Shown: positions 26,644 through 37,296, counted from the first letter of the stretch. The stretch: DNA of 64,000 nt from Roseiarcus sp963748545 (GCA_963748545.1 CAVVJO010000003.1:434001-498000); one strand, 5' to 3'. Notes: a model not told the origin generated them from the letters alone. A program made the numbers and translations.

Positions 26644-27522
26644 TCACGGCAGTCCCGCATGTCCCGTGGCGACGGAGGCGATCTCGATGCGTCCCTTCGG
26701 CGCCGCTGCGGCTCGATCGGGCATGGACGTGGGCGCGGTCGCCATGAAAAGCGTCCTGCCGTCCTCGCCGCCGAGCATGCAGGCGTAGCAATTCTGGCTT
26801 GTCCCGACGATGTCGAGGACCTCCCCGCTCTCGGTGATGCGCACGCATTCCGCTCCCTCCGCGTTGGCGACCCAGACGGCGCCCGAAGCGTCGAGGGCGA
26901 TTCCGTCGGGAACGCGCGGAAAAGTCTGCGCCCACATGCGCCGGCGGCTTAAAGCGCCGTCCGCGCCAATATCGAAAGCCGTCAGGCGGCCGCCAAGAGT
27001 CTCCGCGACGATTAGCGTCTTGCCGTCGGGCACAATGACCGACCCGTTGGGGAAGTGCATGTCTTCGGCCGCAATCTCCGCGCGTCCGTCGGAAGAAATG
27101 CGCGCGAGCTTTGCGGTCGGATGATCGAGGAACGCGCTCTCGCGTCCGCGCGCCTTTACCTCGGACATGAGATCGAAGCCGAAATTGCCGACATAGGCCC
27201 CGCCCGACGAGTCGACCACCATATCGTTGCAATGGAAGGTTGCGATACGCGACAGATCGGCGTGGAGGGTCACGATCCCCGCGGACGAACGCCGCAAAAC
27301 GCGGCGTGCGGCCATGGACACAATCAGCATCGATCCGTCCGGCATCCAGCCGAGGCCGGAGGGCGCGTCGTTGATCTCAAGCTCGGTGCGGATGTCGCCG
27401 GCAAGCGAGACGGACTTGACCGCCCTCGCGTAAAAATCGCTGAACCACAGGCGGCCTTCCCGCCAGCGCGGCCCTTCGCCGAAAAAAATTCCGTCGCAAA
27501 GGACGCGCGCGCTTGCGTTCAT
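26644..27522 (-). CDS. SMP-30/gluconolactonase family protein
   Basis: This six-bladed beta-propeller lactonase of 292 residues is the type that hydrolyses gluconolactone and similar sugar lactones. Metal-site segments are GIFFGEGPRWREGRLWFSDF (Glu), FHCNDMVVDSSGGAYVGNFG (Asn/Asp) and RVPDGIALDASGAVWVAN (Asp). The start at 27522 has GGGAGG upstream. The Glu in GEGPRW and the Asp in VPDGIALD are conserved, so it should be active. A gluconate transporter and kinase lie at 47.6-49.5 kb. Confidence 0.88.
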   Translation of the reverse strand: MNASARVLCDGIFFGEGPRWREGRLWFSDFYARAVKSVSLAGDIRTELEINDAPSGLGWMPDGSMLIVSMAARRVLRRSSAGIVTLHADLSRIATFHCNDMVVDSSGGAYVGNFGFDLMSEVKARGRESAFLDHPTAKLARISSDGRAEIAAEDMHFPNGSVIVPDGKTLIVAETLGGRLTAFDIGADGALSRRRMWAQTFPRVPDGIALDASGAVWVANAEGAECVRITESGEVLDIVGTSQNCYACMLGGEDGRTLFMATAPTSMPDRAAAAPKGRIEIASVATGHAGLP

Positions 27523-27792
27523 GGTCGCCTCCCAAGGCGCATTCACTCGTTCTTCGCCACCACACGGAGTCACCAAAATCATGCGCGTTCGGCTGCCTCC
27601 GGGAATGACCGAGACAACTGGCGGCTGAACAGTCTTTGGCGACCGAAAAAATTAGGCCGGCGTCAGGATATCAGCGTGACGATCTTAGCCTCGATACACG
27701 GGCTTTGGCGACCAATTTGACCTTTTGCGCCCTGTTTGGAACGTACTCGGCCTCCACCCCGGGCTCCGTCACATCCGGGAAGATCCTTGACG

Positions 27793-27864
27793 ATGATGGC
27801 ACTAGGCTTCGCGGGGTTGGGCCTCATTGGCCTGCGACGGGCGCGACCCATCGGTCTGCGCTGA
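27793..27864 (+). other. Orphan PEP-CTERM-like tail in a gene-free stretch
   Basis: In the 401-bp gap 27523-27923 one frame encodes MMALGFAGLGLIGLRRARP before a stop at 27862. A hydrophobic helix followed by Arg-rich residues, with the MM-LGFAGLG pattern, closely resembles the anchors of PEP-CTERM proteins. The preceding Pro and Ser would fit a degraded PEP motif, but no complete upstream gene is readable. It may be the remnant of a surface-protein gene. The rest of the gap shows nothing recognisable. Confidence 0.3.
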
Positions 27865-27923
27865 CGCGACTTGCGAGGCCGCCGATCCCGGGCGGTCTTT
27901 GGCTAGCCTCGCCGCCGTCCGCG

Positions 27924-29156
27924 TCAGTCGTCGACCGCCTGATAGGCGAGCGCCCGAAGGTCGAGCTCGGGCAGATCGTAGCTCAGCATCGATTGGGTCA
28001 TGAACAGCCCGACCATCTCCTCCCGCGGATCGACCCAATAGTGGGTTTTGGCCGCGCCGGACCAGCCGAACTCTCCGACCGAGCCAGGCGCCGCGCTCGC
28101 CGCGACGTCGAACAAGACCCGTGAACCGAGGCCGAACCCGTAGCCGGGCAGGGGCATCCCGTCGATCTCGAGCGGTAGGAGGGATGGCGGCACGCGGTTG
28201 GCGTGCATCAGCGCAAGCGTCTTCCGGCCAATGATCCGTGCTTCCCCGAGGCGACCGCCATTGCAGAGCATCTGAGCGAAGCGGAAATAGTCGCCAATCG
28301 TGCTGAACAGGCCATGTCCGCCGCGCACGAATATGTCCGGAGCGCCGACCGGATAGGTCGTGGAGACGTCGATCCGATCGTTGACGCCGCGCTGCCAGGC
28401 CTCAAAAGCGGCCTTGGACGTCGTCCCTGGAAGGGCGATGTCCGGCCGACCATACATCGCCGCGAGGCGAAGCCTCTTGGCCTCGGGGACCTCGAAGCCC
28501 GTATCGTCCATGCCGAGCGGCTCGAACAGGCGTTCCCGGAGCACAGCGCCGAGCGGCCGACCCGCGACCACCTCGACAATGCGCGCGGCCACGTCGATCC
28601 CCACGCTGTAGTGCCATCGGGAGCCCGGCTGGAACGCAAGCGGAAACTGGGCAAGATTGTCGATCGCTTCCTGGAGCGTCGCCGTCGCATCGAAAAGCTT
28701 GGCTTTCCCGTACATCCCGCTGACGGGCGAATTCTCGAGGAAGTGGTAGCTGAGCCCGCTCGTGTGCGCCATCAGGTCTGCCACGAGCATGGGGCGCACC
28801 GGATCGACGAGGCCTCCGCGGTCGCCCAGCACCTTCACGCGCCCGAAAACGGGTAGATAGGTCGACACCGGGTCGACCAGGCGGATGCGGCCTTCCTCCA
28901 GGAACGTCATCAGCGCCGTGCAGACGATGGGTTTTGTCATAGAATAGAGGCGGAAGATCGCGTCGTCCGTCATCGGCGCGTTCGCCTCCTTGTCCCGCCA
29001 GCCGAACTGCCCGGCGTGCACGACTTTCCCCCTCCGCGCGACCAGTGTGCTGACGCCCGCGTAGGTTCCGCAGTCGACATAGGCCGTCATGCACGGACCG
29101 ATTCTTCGCAGGCGGTCTGCGGACATCCCGACGGTTTCTGGCGTCTCGATTTGCAT
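27924..29156 (-). CDS. Serine hydrolase, beta-lactamase/penicillin-binding-like family
   Basis: The 410-residue protein is a class C-like serine hydrolase. The nucleophile is in FRLYSMTKPIVCTAL (SxxK), the Tyr motif is in WHYSVGIDVAARI (YxV variant of YxN), and GWSGAAKTHYWVDP supplies the third motif. It has no signal peptide, so it is probably a cytoplasmic esterase or peptidase rather than a resistance enzyme. The ATG at 29156 has GAGGA upstream. Substrate is unknown. Confidence 0.88.
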   Translation of the reverse strand: MQIETPETVGMSADRLRRIGPCMTAYVDCGTYAGVSTLVARRGKVVHAGQFGWRDKEANAPMTDDAIFRLYSMTKPIVCTALMTFLEEGRIRLVDPVSTYLPVFGRVKVLGDRGGLVDPVRPMLVADLMAHTSGLSYHFLENSPVSGMYGKAKLFDATATLQEAIDNLAQFPLAFQPGSRWHYSVGIDVAARIVEVVAGRPLGAVLRERLFEPLGMDDTGFEVPEAKRLRLAAMYGRPDIALPGTTSKAAFEAWQRGVNDRIDVSTTYPVGAPDIFVRGGHGLFSTIGDYFRFAQMLCNGGRLGEARIIGRKTLALMHANRVPPSLLPLEIDGMPLPGYGFGLGSRVLFDVAASAAPGSVGEFGWSGAAKTHYWVDPREEMVGLFMTQSMLSYDLPELDLRALAYQAVDD

Positions 29157-29318
29157 GGCGTGTCCTCTTTGAACGACCGCGTCGTCGCGCATGATGACGG
29201 CGGAAGCGCGGCCGGCAAGCCCACGTCGAAGAAGTGGCAGGAAGAAGCGCGTTCACGCACCTGTCCTAGCACGCGTTCTCTCTGACGCCCGATGGGAAGG
29301 CGGGTAGCCGACACTCAC

Positions 29319-30185
29319 TTAGTCCCACTTGCGGTGAGCCCACATCCATTGTTCCGGCGCGTCGCGGATGAAGGCCTCGAATTGGGCCTGCAGCGCCGCA
29401 GTCGCCGCGACGGCGTCGGCCTCGCGGTCGTCGGTCTCGGGGATAGGTATCCGAACGGCCTTGATCTGGAAGCGCACGCCCGGCAGCCGATAGGCGGCGC
29501 CAGCGTAGAGCGGCAATCCGGTCGAGCGAGCGAGCAGGGCGGGGAAGACGTTCGACCGCGCCGGGTGGCCGAAAAACGGCACCGAGGCGCCGCGGTCGTC
29601 GCGGAGGTCGGCAAGAAAAGCCGGATAGCCGCCGCTCTTGGCGGCCTTCAGAAGCCTCCGCGCCGTGACAGGAGTTTTCGGCAGCAGGCCCCCTTCGTAG
29701 AGGAAGGCGCGCATCTTGTGGGTCTCAGCGTCGACGTAGGGGTTGCTGATCCGCTGAAACACGCCGGTGAACGGGACTCCCATGCGCTTGCTGGCGTAGG
29801 CGACCAGCTCCCAGTTGCCGAGGTGCATGCCGCACACCACACACGGACCCCCGCGCGCGATTTCGTCAATCTGAGCCTCGGATTCGAACGTCACCCGGCC
29901 GCCCGACGCGATCTCTTCGAGGTGAAACGACTCGCCGAAGGTCCGGCCGAGATTCTCCCACATTTTTGCGGCGAGCGTCTTGCGCTCCGCCTCGGAGAGA
30001 TCGGGATAGGCGAGGGCGAGGTTGCGCATCACGCGCTCCTGCCGGTAGAGGCGCGGGGCGATCAGGCGCCACGCAAGGCCCGAGGCCTTCGAGGCGACCT
30101 CGAGCGGAAGGAGGCGCGCGACGCCCTGAACAAGTCGGAATCCGGCAAATTCCAGCCGGTAGCGCAGGTCTTCGGAAAATGTCAT
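29319..30185 (-). CDS. Lysophospholipid/lipid A acyltransferase (LpxL/HtrB family)
   Basis: The protein is a late lipid A acyltransferase that adds a secondary acyl chain at the inner membrane. The catalytic His-x4-Glu motif is in CGMHLGNWELVAY. An N-terminal hydrophobic/amphipathic part (FRLVQGVARLLPLEVASKAS) and the block VMRNLALAYPDLSEAERKTL are typical, and FLADLRDDRGASVPFFGHPA follows. The length of 288 residues is normal. It stands alone, divergent from the TrpB2 gene. Confidence 0.87.
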   Translation of the reverse strand: MTFSEDLRYRLEFAGFRLVQGVARLLPLEVASKASGLAWRLIAPRLYRQERVMRNLALAYPDLSEAERKTLAAKMWENLGRTFGESFHLEEIASGGRVTFESEAQIDEIARGGPCVVCGMHLGNWELVAYASKRMGVPFTGVFQRISNPYVDAETHKMRAFLYEGGLLPKTPVTARRLLKAAKSGGYPAFLADLRDDRGASVPFFGHPARSNVFPALLARSTGLPLYAGAAYRLPGVRFQIKAVRIPIPETDDREADAVAATAALQAQFEAFIRDAPEQWMWAHRKWD

Positions 30186-30365
30186 GTCCGGGAAAGTTCG
30201 CTCGGCCAGCCTTTCGGCTCCGCTCCGGCCGACGGCGCCTGATGGAGCAACCGGCGTCGTCCTGTCAAGCGGCGGCCCCGCGACAAAAAAGGCCTTTCAT
30301 CCCGCCCAAGCGCTCATGTAGCTTCCGCGTCTTGACGACGGGCGAAAAGTCCCGTGGGAGGCAGC

Positions 30366-31733
30366 ATGAGCGAGCAGAACAAGTACATTCTGGGTGAAGA
30401 CCGGATCCCCCATTCCTGGTACAACATTGTCGCCGATCTCCCGACGCCGCCTCCGCCGGTGCTCCATCCGGGTCACGGCGGCTCGATCGGGCCGGACGAT
30501 CTTGCGCCGCTGTTTCCGATGGCCCTCATCGGGCAGGAAGTCTCGGCCGAGCGGCACATCGAGATCCCTCAGCCGGTGCGCGACATTTATCGCATGTGGC
30601 GCCCGACGCCGCTCCATCGCGCCCGGGGGCTCGAGAAGGCGCTCGGGACCACGGCGCGGATTTTCTACAAGTACGAAGGGGTCAGCCCGGCGGGCAGCCA
30701 CAAGCCCAATACCGCCGTCGCCCAGGCGTTCTACAACAAGCAGGAAGGCGTGACGAAGCTCTCCACCGAGACCGGGGCCGGCCAGTGGGGCTCCTCCCTC
30801 GCCTTCGCCGGCGCCCTGTTTGGGCTCGAAGTCAAAGTCTACATGGTCAAGGTGTCCTACCAGCAGAAGCCCTATCGGCGCGCGCTGATGGAAACCTACG
30901 GCGCAAAATGCGTCGCAAGCCCGAGCAGCGAGACCAACTCCGGCCGGGCTATCCTTGCCGAGCATCCCGATTCGCCGGGCAGCCTCGGCATCGCCATTTC
31001 GGAGGCGGTCGAGGTCGCAGCGAAGAACGCGGACACGAAGTACGCGCTAGGCTCCGTGCTCAATCATGTGCTCTTGCACCAGACGGTGATCGGCATCGAG
31101 GCGATCGAGCAGATGGAGCAGGCCGACGCCTATCCGGACGTGGTGATCGGCTGCGCCGGCGGCGGCTCCAACTTCGCCGGCATCGCTTTTCCGTTCATCG
31201 GAAAGAAGCTGCGCGACAAGGCCAACGTGCGGGTGATCGCGGTCGAGCCGGCGGCCTGCCCGTCGCTGACGCGCGGAACCTACGCCTTCGACTTCGGCGA
31301 CACCGCGCATCTGACGCCGCTGGTCAAGATGCACACGCTCGGGTCCGAGTTCATTCCCCCGGGCTTCCACGCCGGCGGCTTGCGCTATCATGGCATGTCG
31401 CCGCTGGTCAGCCATTGTAAGGAGCTTGGCCTGATCGAGGCGCGTTCCTATCACCAAAACCCGTGCTTCGAGGCGGGCGTTCTTTTCGCCCGCACCGAGG
31501 GGATCGTGCCAGCGCCGGAATCGAACCATGCGGTGCGCGCCGCGATCGACGAGGCGCTGAAGGCGCGCGAAGAGGGCAAGTCGCCGACGATCCTGTTCAA
31601 CCTGTCGGGCCATGGGCACTTTGATATGCAGGCCTACACCGACTATTTCGCGGGCAAACTCGTGGATCAGGACTACGATCCGAAGGCGCTCGAAGCCTCG
31701 CTCGCCCATCTGCCGAAGGTGGCGGCGGAGTAG
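30366..31733 (+). CDS. TrpB2-type tryptophan synthase beta-like enzyme
   Basis: The product (455 residues) belongs to the PLP-dependent TrpB2 branch, longer than TrpB1 and with an N-terminal extension (HSWYNIVADLPTPPPPVLHP). The PLP lysine is in PAGSHKPNTAVAQA and the phosphate-binding loop in GCAGGGSNFAG. The block ETGAGQWGSSLAFA is typical. TrpB2 condenses serine with indole and often acts without TrpA, possibly to salvage indole. No trpA is nearby, which agrees. The ATG at 30366 follows GGAGG. Confidence 0.88.
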   Translation: MSEQNKYILGEDRIPHSWYNIVADLPTPPPPVLHPGHGGSIGPDDLAPLFPMALIGQEVSAERHIEIPQPVRDIYRMWRPTPLHRARGLEKALGTTARIFYKYEGVSPAGSHKPNTAVAQAFYNKQEGVTKLSTETGAGQWGSSLAFAGALFGLEVKVYMVKVSYQQKPYRRALMETYGAKCVASPSSETNSGRAILAEHPDSPGSLGIAISEAVEVAAKNADTKYALGSVLNHVLLHQTVIGIEAIEQMEQADAYPDVVIGCAGGGSNFAGIAFPFIGKKLRDKANVRVIAVEPAACPSLTRGTYAFDFGDTAHLTPLVKMHTLGSEFIPPGFHAGGLRYHGMSPLVSHCKELGLIEARSYHQNPCFEAGVLFARTEGIVPAPESNHAVRAAIDEALKAREEGKSPTILFNLSGHGHFDMQAYTDYFAGKLVDQDYDPKALEASLAHLPKVAAE

Positions 31734-31764
31734 CGACGGCGGGCCGCCTGCGAAGCGCCCGCCC

Positions 31765-32949
31765 TTGTGGGAGCCGGTCGCGGACGCGGCGCTCGCGCTT
31801 TGGGGCGCGCAGAGCGTCGTGTCGACCCTTGCCGTCGCGGCCTATCGACGGGGTCTGCCGCGTCTCGAGGTTCCGGGAGTCGAACCTCGGGTCGCGGTCC
31901 TGCTGCCGGTCAAAGGCGCCGACAGCCTCGCTGAATTGCTGCCGCGACTTCGGGCGCAGGCATACAGCTCGTACCGCATCATCGCCAGCGTCGAGAGCGA
32001 GGACGACCCCGCTTTCGGCAGGCTCACGGCCGCCGCTGCCGAAAGCGGGCCGCCGATTGACGTGATTGTTGCCGGCCGTGCCGAGAACGCCGGACAGAAG
32101 GTCTGGAATCTGCTTGCGGCGCTGAAGTGTTTGACGCCGGGTGACGAGCTCGTCGCCTTCATTGACGCTGACACTTGGCCCACTCCGCTCTGGCTGCCGC
32201 GCCTCATCGCCGTCCTGATCAATTCAGGACGACCGGTGGCGACCGGCTATCGCTGGATGTGGCCCGGCGACGATCGCTGGAGTTCGATCGGTCTGGCCGC
32301 GGCCAACAACACGATCGCAGCGTTGCCGCGGGGCGCTTTGCCCTTGACAATCGTCTGGGGCGGCAGCGTCGCGATGTGGCGGAAAACGCTCGAGGCGATA
32401 CGCATCGAAGACTATTGGCGCGGCGCGATCAGCGACGATTCCCAGATGGCGGCGGCTCTGAGAGATGCCGGCCTTCTCGCTCATGCGCCGCGCCAGGGTC
32501 TTCTGCTCACGCCGGTCGCATGCTCGTGGATGGGATTTCTGGCGTTCGGCGTCCGCCAGTACCGCCTCGTCTACCTGCACAGGCCGTCGAGTTGGGCGGT
32601 CGCGCTCGCTTGCCTGTGGGCGCCGCTGGTCTGTCTCGCGCTCGCCGCGCCGGCGCTTGTCGCCGGCTCCCCCTCGGCATGGAGCGCGCTTGCGATTTTG
32701 ACGGCGCTCGGTGAAATCCGCGCAAGGATAAAGCGTGCTCTTGAACGCGCTCTATGGCCGGAGGCCGCCGGCCCGAAGTCGGAGCGCCGTTGGAGAATCG
32801 AGCGCCTGTCGCGCCCGGTTTGGTATTTCTTCCACGCCCTCTCGGTGGCGGGAGCGCCGCTGTCGCGGGAGATCAGATGGGCGGGCGTGCGATATCAGAT
32901 CCAGGGGCCGCAGGGGGTGACGATCAAGAGCCGCGACGCGCGGGTCTGA
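31765..32949 (+). CDS. Glycosyltransferase family 2/21-like membrane protein
   Basis: The protein has an N-terminal hydrophobic segment, a GT-A catalytic domain (VAVLLPVKGADSLAELLPRL; VAFIDADTWPTPLWLPRL with the DxD motif; the D-D pair in AISDDSQMAAAL) and C-terminal membrane helices around LACLWAPLVCLALAAPALV. This layout matches ceramide glucosyltransferase-like (GT21) and hopanoid-associated HpnI-type enzymes. No ATG is near the N-terminus; the TTG at 31765, 32 bp after the TrpB2 stop, is the best start I see. Substrate is not determinable. Confidence 0.72.
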   Translation: MWEPVADAALALWGAQSVVSTLAVAAYRRGLPRLEVPGVEPRVAVLLPVKGADSLAELLPRLRAQAYSSYRIIASVESEDDPAFGRLTAAAAESGPPIDVIVAGRAENAGQKVWNLLAALKCLTPGDELVAFIDADTWPTPLWLPRLIAVLINSGRPVATGYRWMWPGDDRWSSIGLAAANNTIAALPRGALPLTIVWGGSVAMWRKTLEAIRIEDYWRGAISDDSQMAAALRDAGLLAHAPRQGLLLTPVACSWMGFLAFGVRQYRLVYLHRPSSWAVALACLWAPLVCLALAAPALVAGSPSAWSALAILTALGEIRARIKRALERALWPEAAGPKSERRWRIERLSRPVWYFFHALSVAGAPLSREIRWAGVRYQIQGPQGVTIKSRDARV

Positions 32950-33015
32950 ACTTTCGGGGCCTTCGCGCAATCAACAAGATTAGCGCCAACCACGCGTGCG
33001 GAACGCCGACCGCGA

Positions 33016-33180
33016 TCACTTGATCCCGGTGTAGTCGGCAAACTGGATGCGCCAGCGGTCGATCAGCAGACGGGTCGAAACCAATTCCGGAGCCTCTCCG
33101 CGCGCTGCTCGGTGACCAGCGGTAAGAGGTTCTCTCGGGCGCCTGTCTTGACTGGCGGGGGCGGGCGAACCGGAGGGCCG
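33016..33180 (-). pseudogene. Possible C-terminal gene remnant
   Basis: On the minus strand, protein-like sequence LVSTRLLIDRWRIQFADYTG ends at a stop at 33016. A short coding-like piece (LPLVTEQRAERLRN) precedes it in another frame. No start or full gene can be built. It may be the end of a decayed or frame-damaged gene whose identity I cannot name. Confidence 0.3.
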
Positions 33181-33189
33181 AGCGTGGCT

Positions 33190-33591
33190 TCAGCCGGTTG
33201 CGAACACCCAGAGCGAGCGCCAGACGCACGGCTTGGCGGGGTCCTTGAACGCAAGCGGATCGAAGTAGGCGAGGTGGCCGGTCGACCCATCGTCCAGCCA
33301 ACGGAAGCCAACCTCGACTCGCCCCGGCCTCAGGTTGACGAACTGCTCGACGGGGCCGACGTCGTCGCCGGCGGAGGGGCCGATCCGGCCGGTGACGCCA
33401 TCCTGATAGCGGTAGACCCGACCGTCCTGAGTGGTGACCTGAACCGAGCGGGCGGTTTCGTCATAGTCGATCATGAGCGGCCCGAGTTTTCCATCGCCCT
33501 TGTAGGCGCAACTGCGGGACAAAGGCTCCGCGACGACGGGCGAGGCCAGGAGCGCAACAAATCCCAGTACGGCAAACGATATGCTGTTCAT
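33190..33591 (-). CDS. Hypothetical exported protein
   Basis: A protein of about 133 residues has a clear signal peptide (MNSISFAVLGFVALLASPVV, cleavage near VVAEP). The mature part has two cysteines (SRSCAYKGDG early, KPCVWRSLWVF late) that could form a disulfide, and a beta-rich middle (RSVQVTTQDGRVYRYQDGV, RVEVGFRWLDDGSTGHLAYF). I do not recognise a family. The start is the ATG at 33591 or a GTG at 33603. It lies alone between the glycosyltransferase and the cyclophilin pair. Confidence 0.6.
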   Translation of the reverse strand: MNSISFAVLGFVALLASPVVAEPLSRSCAYKGDGKLGPLMIDYDETARSVQVTTQDGRVYRYQDGVTGRIGPSAGDDVGPVEQFVNLRPGRVEVGFRWLDDGSTGHLAYFDPLAFKDPAKPCVWRSLWVFATG

Positions 33592-33824
33592 CACCTCGGA
33601 CACTTCTGTTGGAGAGCCCGCCCAGCCGCATAAGAAGCGGAAACTTCTTGGAACTCATATTCGGGGCAACCGTCGAAAAAGGCAAGAATGGGATTGTTCC
33701 ACGACAGCGAAAAAAAACAGCAGCGGCGCCTTCGGATGGAGCGCAAGACCGTGGGTTGCAATGAGCCTTCAACCTGCTATGGAGCGCCCGCGCGGCAGTC
33801 GGTCGCGACCATTCCGAGGCTTGC

Positions 33825-34388
33825 ATGTCTGTTTTCAGCCGCCGGGCGGCGCTCGCCCTTCCGCTGCTTGTCGCCGGAAGCGCTCTGGCCGGGAGCGCAT
33901 GGGCGGCGGCCGGGGACTCGGACAACACCGTGATCCTGACGCTGAAGAACGGCAAGGTCGTGATCCGGCTCCGCCCCGATTGGGCGCCCAAGCACGTCGA
34001 GCAGATCAAGACGCTGGTTAAGCGCGGCTTCTACAACGGCATCGTGTTTCACCGCGTCATCCCCGGCTTCATGGCGCAGACGGGCGACCCGACCGGAACG
34101 GGCGGGGGCGGCTCCGACCTGCCAAACCTGAAGGCTGAGTTCAACCCCACCCACTTTCAGCGCGGCGTGCTCGGCATGGCCCGCGCCCAGGACCCGGATT
34201 CGGCCAATTCGCAGTTCTTTATCGTGACCGCGGATTCGGGCTTCCTCGACGGGCAGTACACCGCCTTCGGCGAGGTCGTCTCGGGCATGGACGTGGTGGA
34301 CAAGATCAAGGCCGGATCGCAGGCCAACGACGGCGCGGTGACGAACCCGGACAAGATCATTTCGATGAAGATGGCGGGAACGTCGTAG
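33825..34388 (+). CDS. Exported cyclophilin-type peptidyl-prolyl isomerase
   Basis: This periplasmic cyclophilin of 187 residues catalyses cis-trans isomerisation of X-Pro bonds. A Tat-like signal (FSRRAALALPLLVAGSALAG) ends near WAAAG. The cyclophilin core shows GIVFHRVIPGFMAQTGDP, SANSQFFIVTADSGFLDG and FGEVVSGMDVVDKI. It is followed 13 bp later by a cytoplasmic paralogue and then queA-tgt, a standard Rhizobiales order. Confidence 0.92.
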   Translation: MSVFSRRAALALPLLVAGSALAGSAWAAAGDSDNTVILTLKNGKVVIRLRPDWAPKHVEQIKTLVKRGFYNGIVFHRVIPGFMAQTGDPTGTGGGGSDLPNLKAEFNPTHFQRGVLGMARAQDPDSANSQFFIVTADSGFLDGQYTAFGEVVSGMDVVDKIKAGSQANDGAVTNPDKIISMKMAGTS

Positions 34389-34401
34389 GAGGAGTTTTAC
34401 C

Positions 34402-34854
34402 ATGAGCGCAGGCAACACGCTGACCCTCGAGACCACCAAGGGTCCGGTCGTCATCGAGATGAACCCGGCCCTCGCGCCGGGACACGTCGCCCACATCAAA
34501 AAGCTGGTCGGCGAGGGCTTTTACGACGGCGTCGTCTTCCACAGGGTGATCGAGGGCTTCATGGCCCAGACCGGTTGCCCGAACGGCACGGGCACTGGCG
34601 GCTCGAAATACCCGAATCTCAAGGCCGAATTCAACGCGGAGCCGCATGTTCGCGGGACGGTGTCGATGGCGCGGGCGCAAAGCCCGGATTCCGCTAATTC
34701 GCAGTTCTTTATCTGCTTCGACGACGCCCGCTTCCTGGACCGGCAGTACACGGTTTGGGGCAAGGTCACATCCGGCATGGAGAACGTCGACAAGATCAAG
34801 CGGGGCGAACCCGTGCGCGACCCCGACAAGATCGTGAAGGCGACGTTGAGCTGA
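34402..34854 (+). CDS. Cytoplasmic cyclophilin-type peptidyl-prolyl isomerase
   Basis: This 150-residue cyclophilin lacks a signal peptide. Core motifs are GVVFHRVIEGFMAQTGCPNG, SANSQFFICFDDARFLD and VWGKVTSGMENVDKIKRGE. It is clearly paralogous to the preceding exported protein, so the pair serves both compartments. Start ATG at 34402 has AGGAG upstream. Confidence 0.92.
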   Translation: MSAGNTLTLETTKGPVVIEMNPALAPGHVAHIKKLVGEGFYDGVVFHRVIEGFMAQTGCPNGTGTGGSKYPNLKAEFNAEPHVRGTVSMARAQSPDSANSQFFICFDDARFLDRQYTVWGKVTSGMENVDKIKRGEPVRDPDKIVKATLS

Positions 34855-34870
34855 GGCGCCTTGCGCCTTT
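34854..34870 (+). terminator. Weak terminator-like hairpin after the cyclophilin pair
   Basis: A 6-bp GC stem AGGCGC/GCGCCT with a CTT loop overlaps the last base of the stop codon and is followed by a short TT run. It could end the cyclophilin transcript before queA, but the T-tract is poor. Confidence 0.35.
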
Positions 34871-34990
34871 AGGGCGCGGTTGGTGATCGCGCCGGCGAGG
34901 TCCAAAGCTCGTCGGACGATCGCGTCCTTGACGGACGTTCCATCGAACCCGCTCCACAACGCGTTGGCGCTCCCTCATTGATGAACGGCC

Positions 34991-36087
34991 ATGCGCGTCG
35001 ACGCCTTCGACTTTGAGCTTCCCCCTGAGCGCATCGCGCTCGAGCCCGCTGATCCGCGCGACAGCGCGAAAATGCTCGTCGTGGCTTCGAATGGCGTGCT
35101 CACGGACGCAGGCGTCTCGGACTTGCCCGATTATTTGCGGTCAGGCGACGCCCTGGTCGTCAACGACACCAAGGTGATCGCGGCGCGGCTTGACGGAATT
35201 CGCGTCCGGGGCGACGCCGTCGCCAGTGTCGAGGCCACGCTGGTCAAGCGGATCGACGACTGCCGCTGGCGAGCCCTGGTCCGGCCCGCCAAGAAGCTCA
35301 GGCTCGGCGAGCGCGTCCGTTTCGGCGAGGCGCGCGAGAGCGTGGCCTGTCTCCTCGCCGCGTTCGACGCCGAAGTCGAGGAGAAGGGCGAGGCGGGCGA
35401 GGTTACGCTGCGCTTCGACTTTACCGGCGCAGCGCTCGACGAGGCAATCGAGCGGATCGGCATGCCGCCGCTGCCGCCTTACATCGCCGCGCGGCGCCCG
35501 CCTGGCGAAAAGGATCGCGCCGACTATCAGACCATGTTCGCCGCGCGCGAGGGAGCGGTCGCGGCGCCGACGGCGGGGCTCCACTTCACGCCGCGGCTCG
35601 CCGAGAAGATCGCCGCGCGAGGCGTCGCGCTGCATCGCGTGACCCTGCATGTCGGCGCCGGAACCTTTCTGCCGGTCAAGGTCGAGGACACCGAGCGCCA
35701 CGTCATGCACAGTGAGTGGGGCGCCATCGACACGGTGACGGCGGATGCGCTCAACACGGTGCGGGACCGAGGCGGCCGGATCTTCGCCGTCGGCACGACC
35801 TCGGCGCGAATCCTTGAAAGCGCCGCCGGGGCGGACGGCCGTATCAACCCGTTTTCCGGTGAGACGGCGATCTTCATCACGCCTGGCTACTGCTTCCGCG
35901 CCATCGATGGACTGCTGACCAACTTCCACTTGCCCCGTTCGACGCTGTTCATGCTGGTCTCCGCCTTCAGCGGGCTCGACGTCATGAGAAGGGCCTACGC
36001 TCACGCGATCGCTGCCGGCTATCGCTTCTATTCCTACGGCGACGCGTGCCTTCTGCTCGGCGAGCGCGGCGCGGACCGCTCAACCCG

Positions 36088-36091
<4 letters not shown>
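34991..36091 (+). CDS. queA: S-adenosylmethionine:tRNA ribosyltransferase-isomerase
   Basis: QueA transfers the ribosyl part of SAM to 7-aminomethyl-7-deazaguanine in tRNA to make epoxyqueuosine. The 366-residue sequence has the normal length and family blocks VDAFDFELPPERIALEPADP, DALVVNDTKVIAARL, APTAGLHFTPRLAEKI and TNFHLPRSTLFMLVSAFSG. Its stop overlaps the tgt start (ATGA at 36088-36091), so the two queuosine genes are translationally coupled. Confidence 0.95.
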
Positions 36092-37223
<1,132 letters not shown>

Positions 37224-37296
37224 CTGCGTGCTTCAGTTTCGGGTAAGCGTACGCGCGTCCGTCGGTGGCTGAAATGCGACGATCGTCGCAAAATGC

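Noticed and set aside
27924..29156. Beta-lactamase resistance gene
   Set aside because: The SxxK-type serine hydrolase lacks a signal peptide and more likely belongs to the cytoplasmic esterase/peptidase branch.
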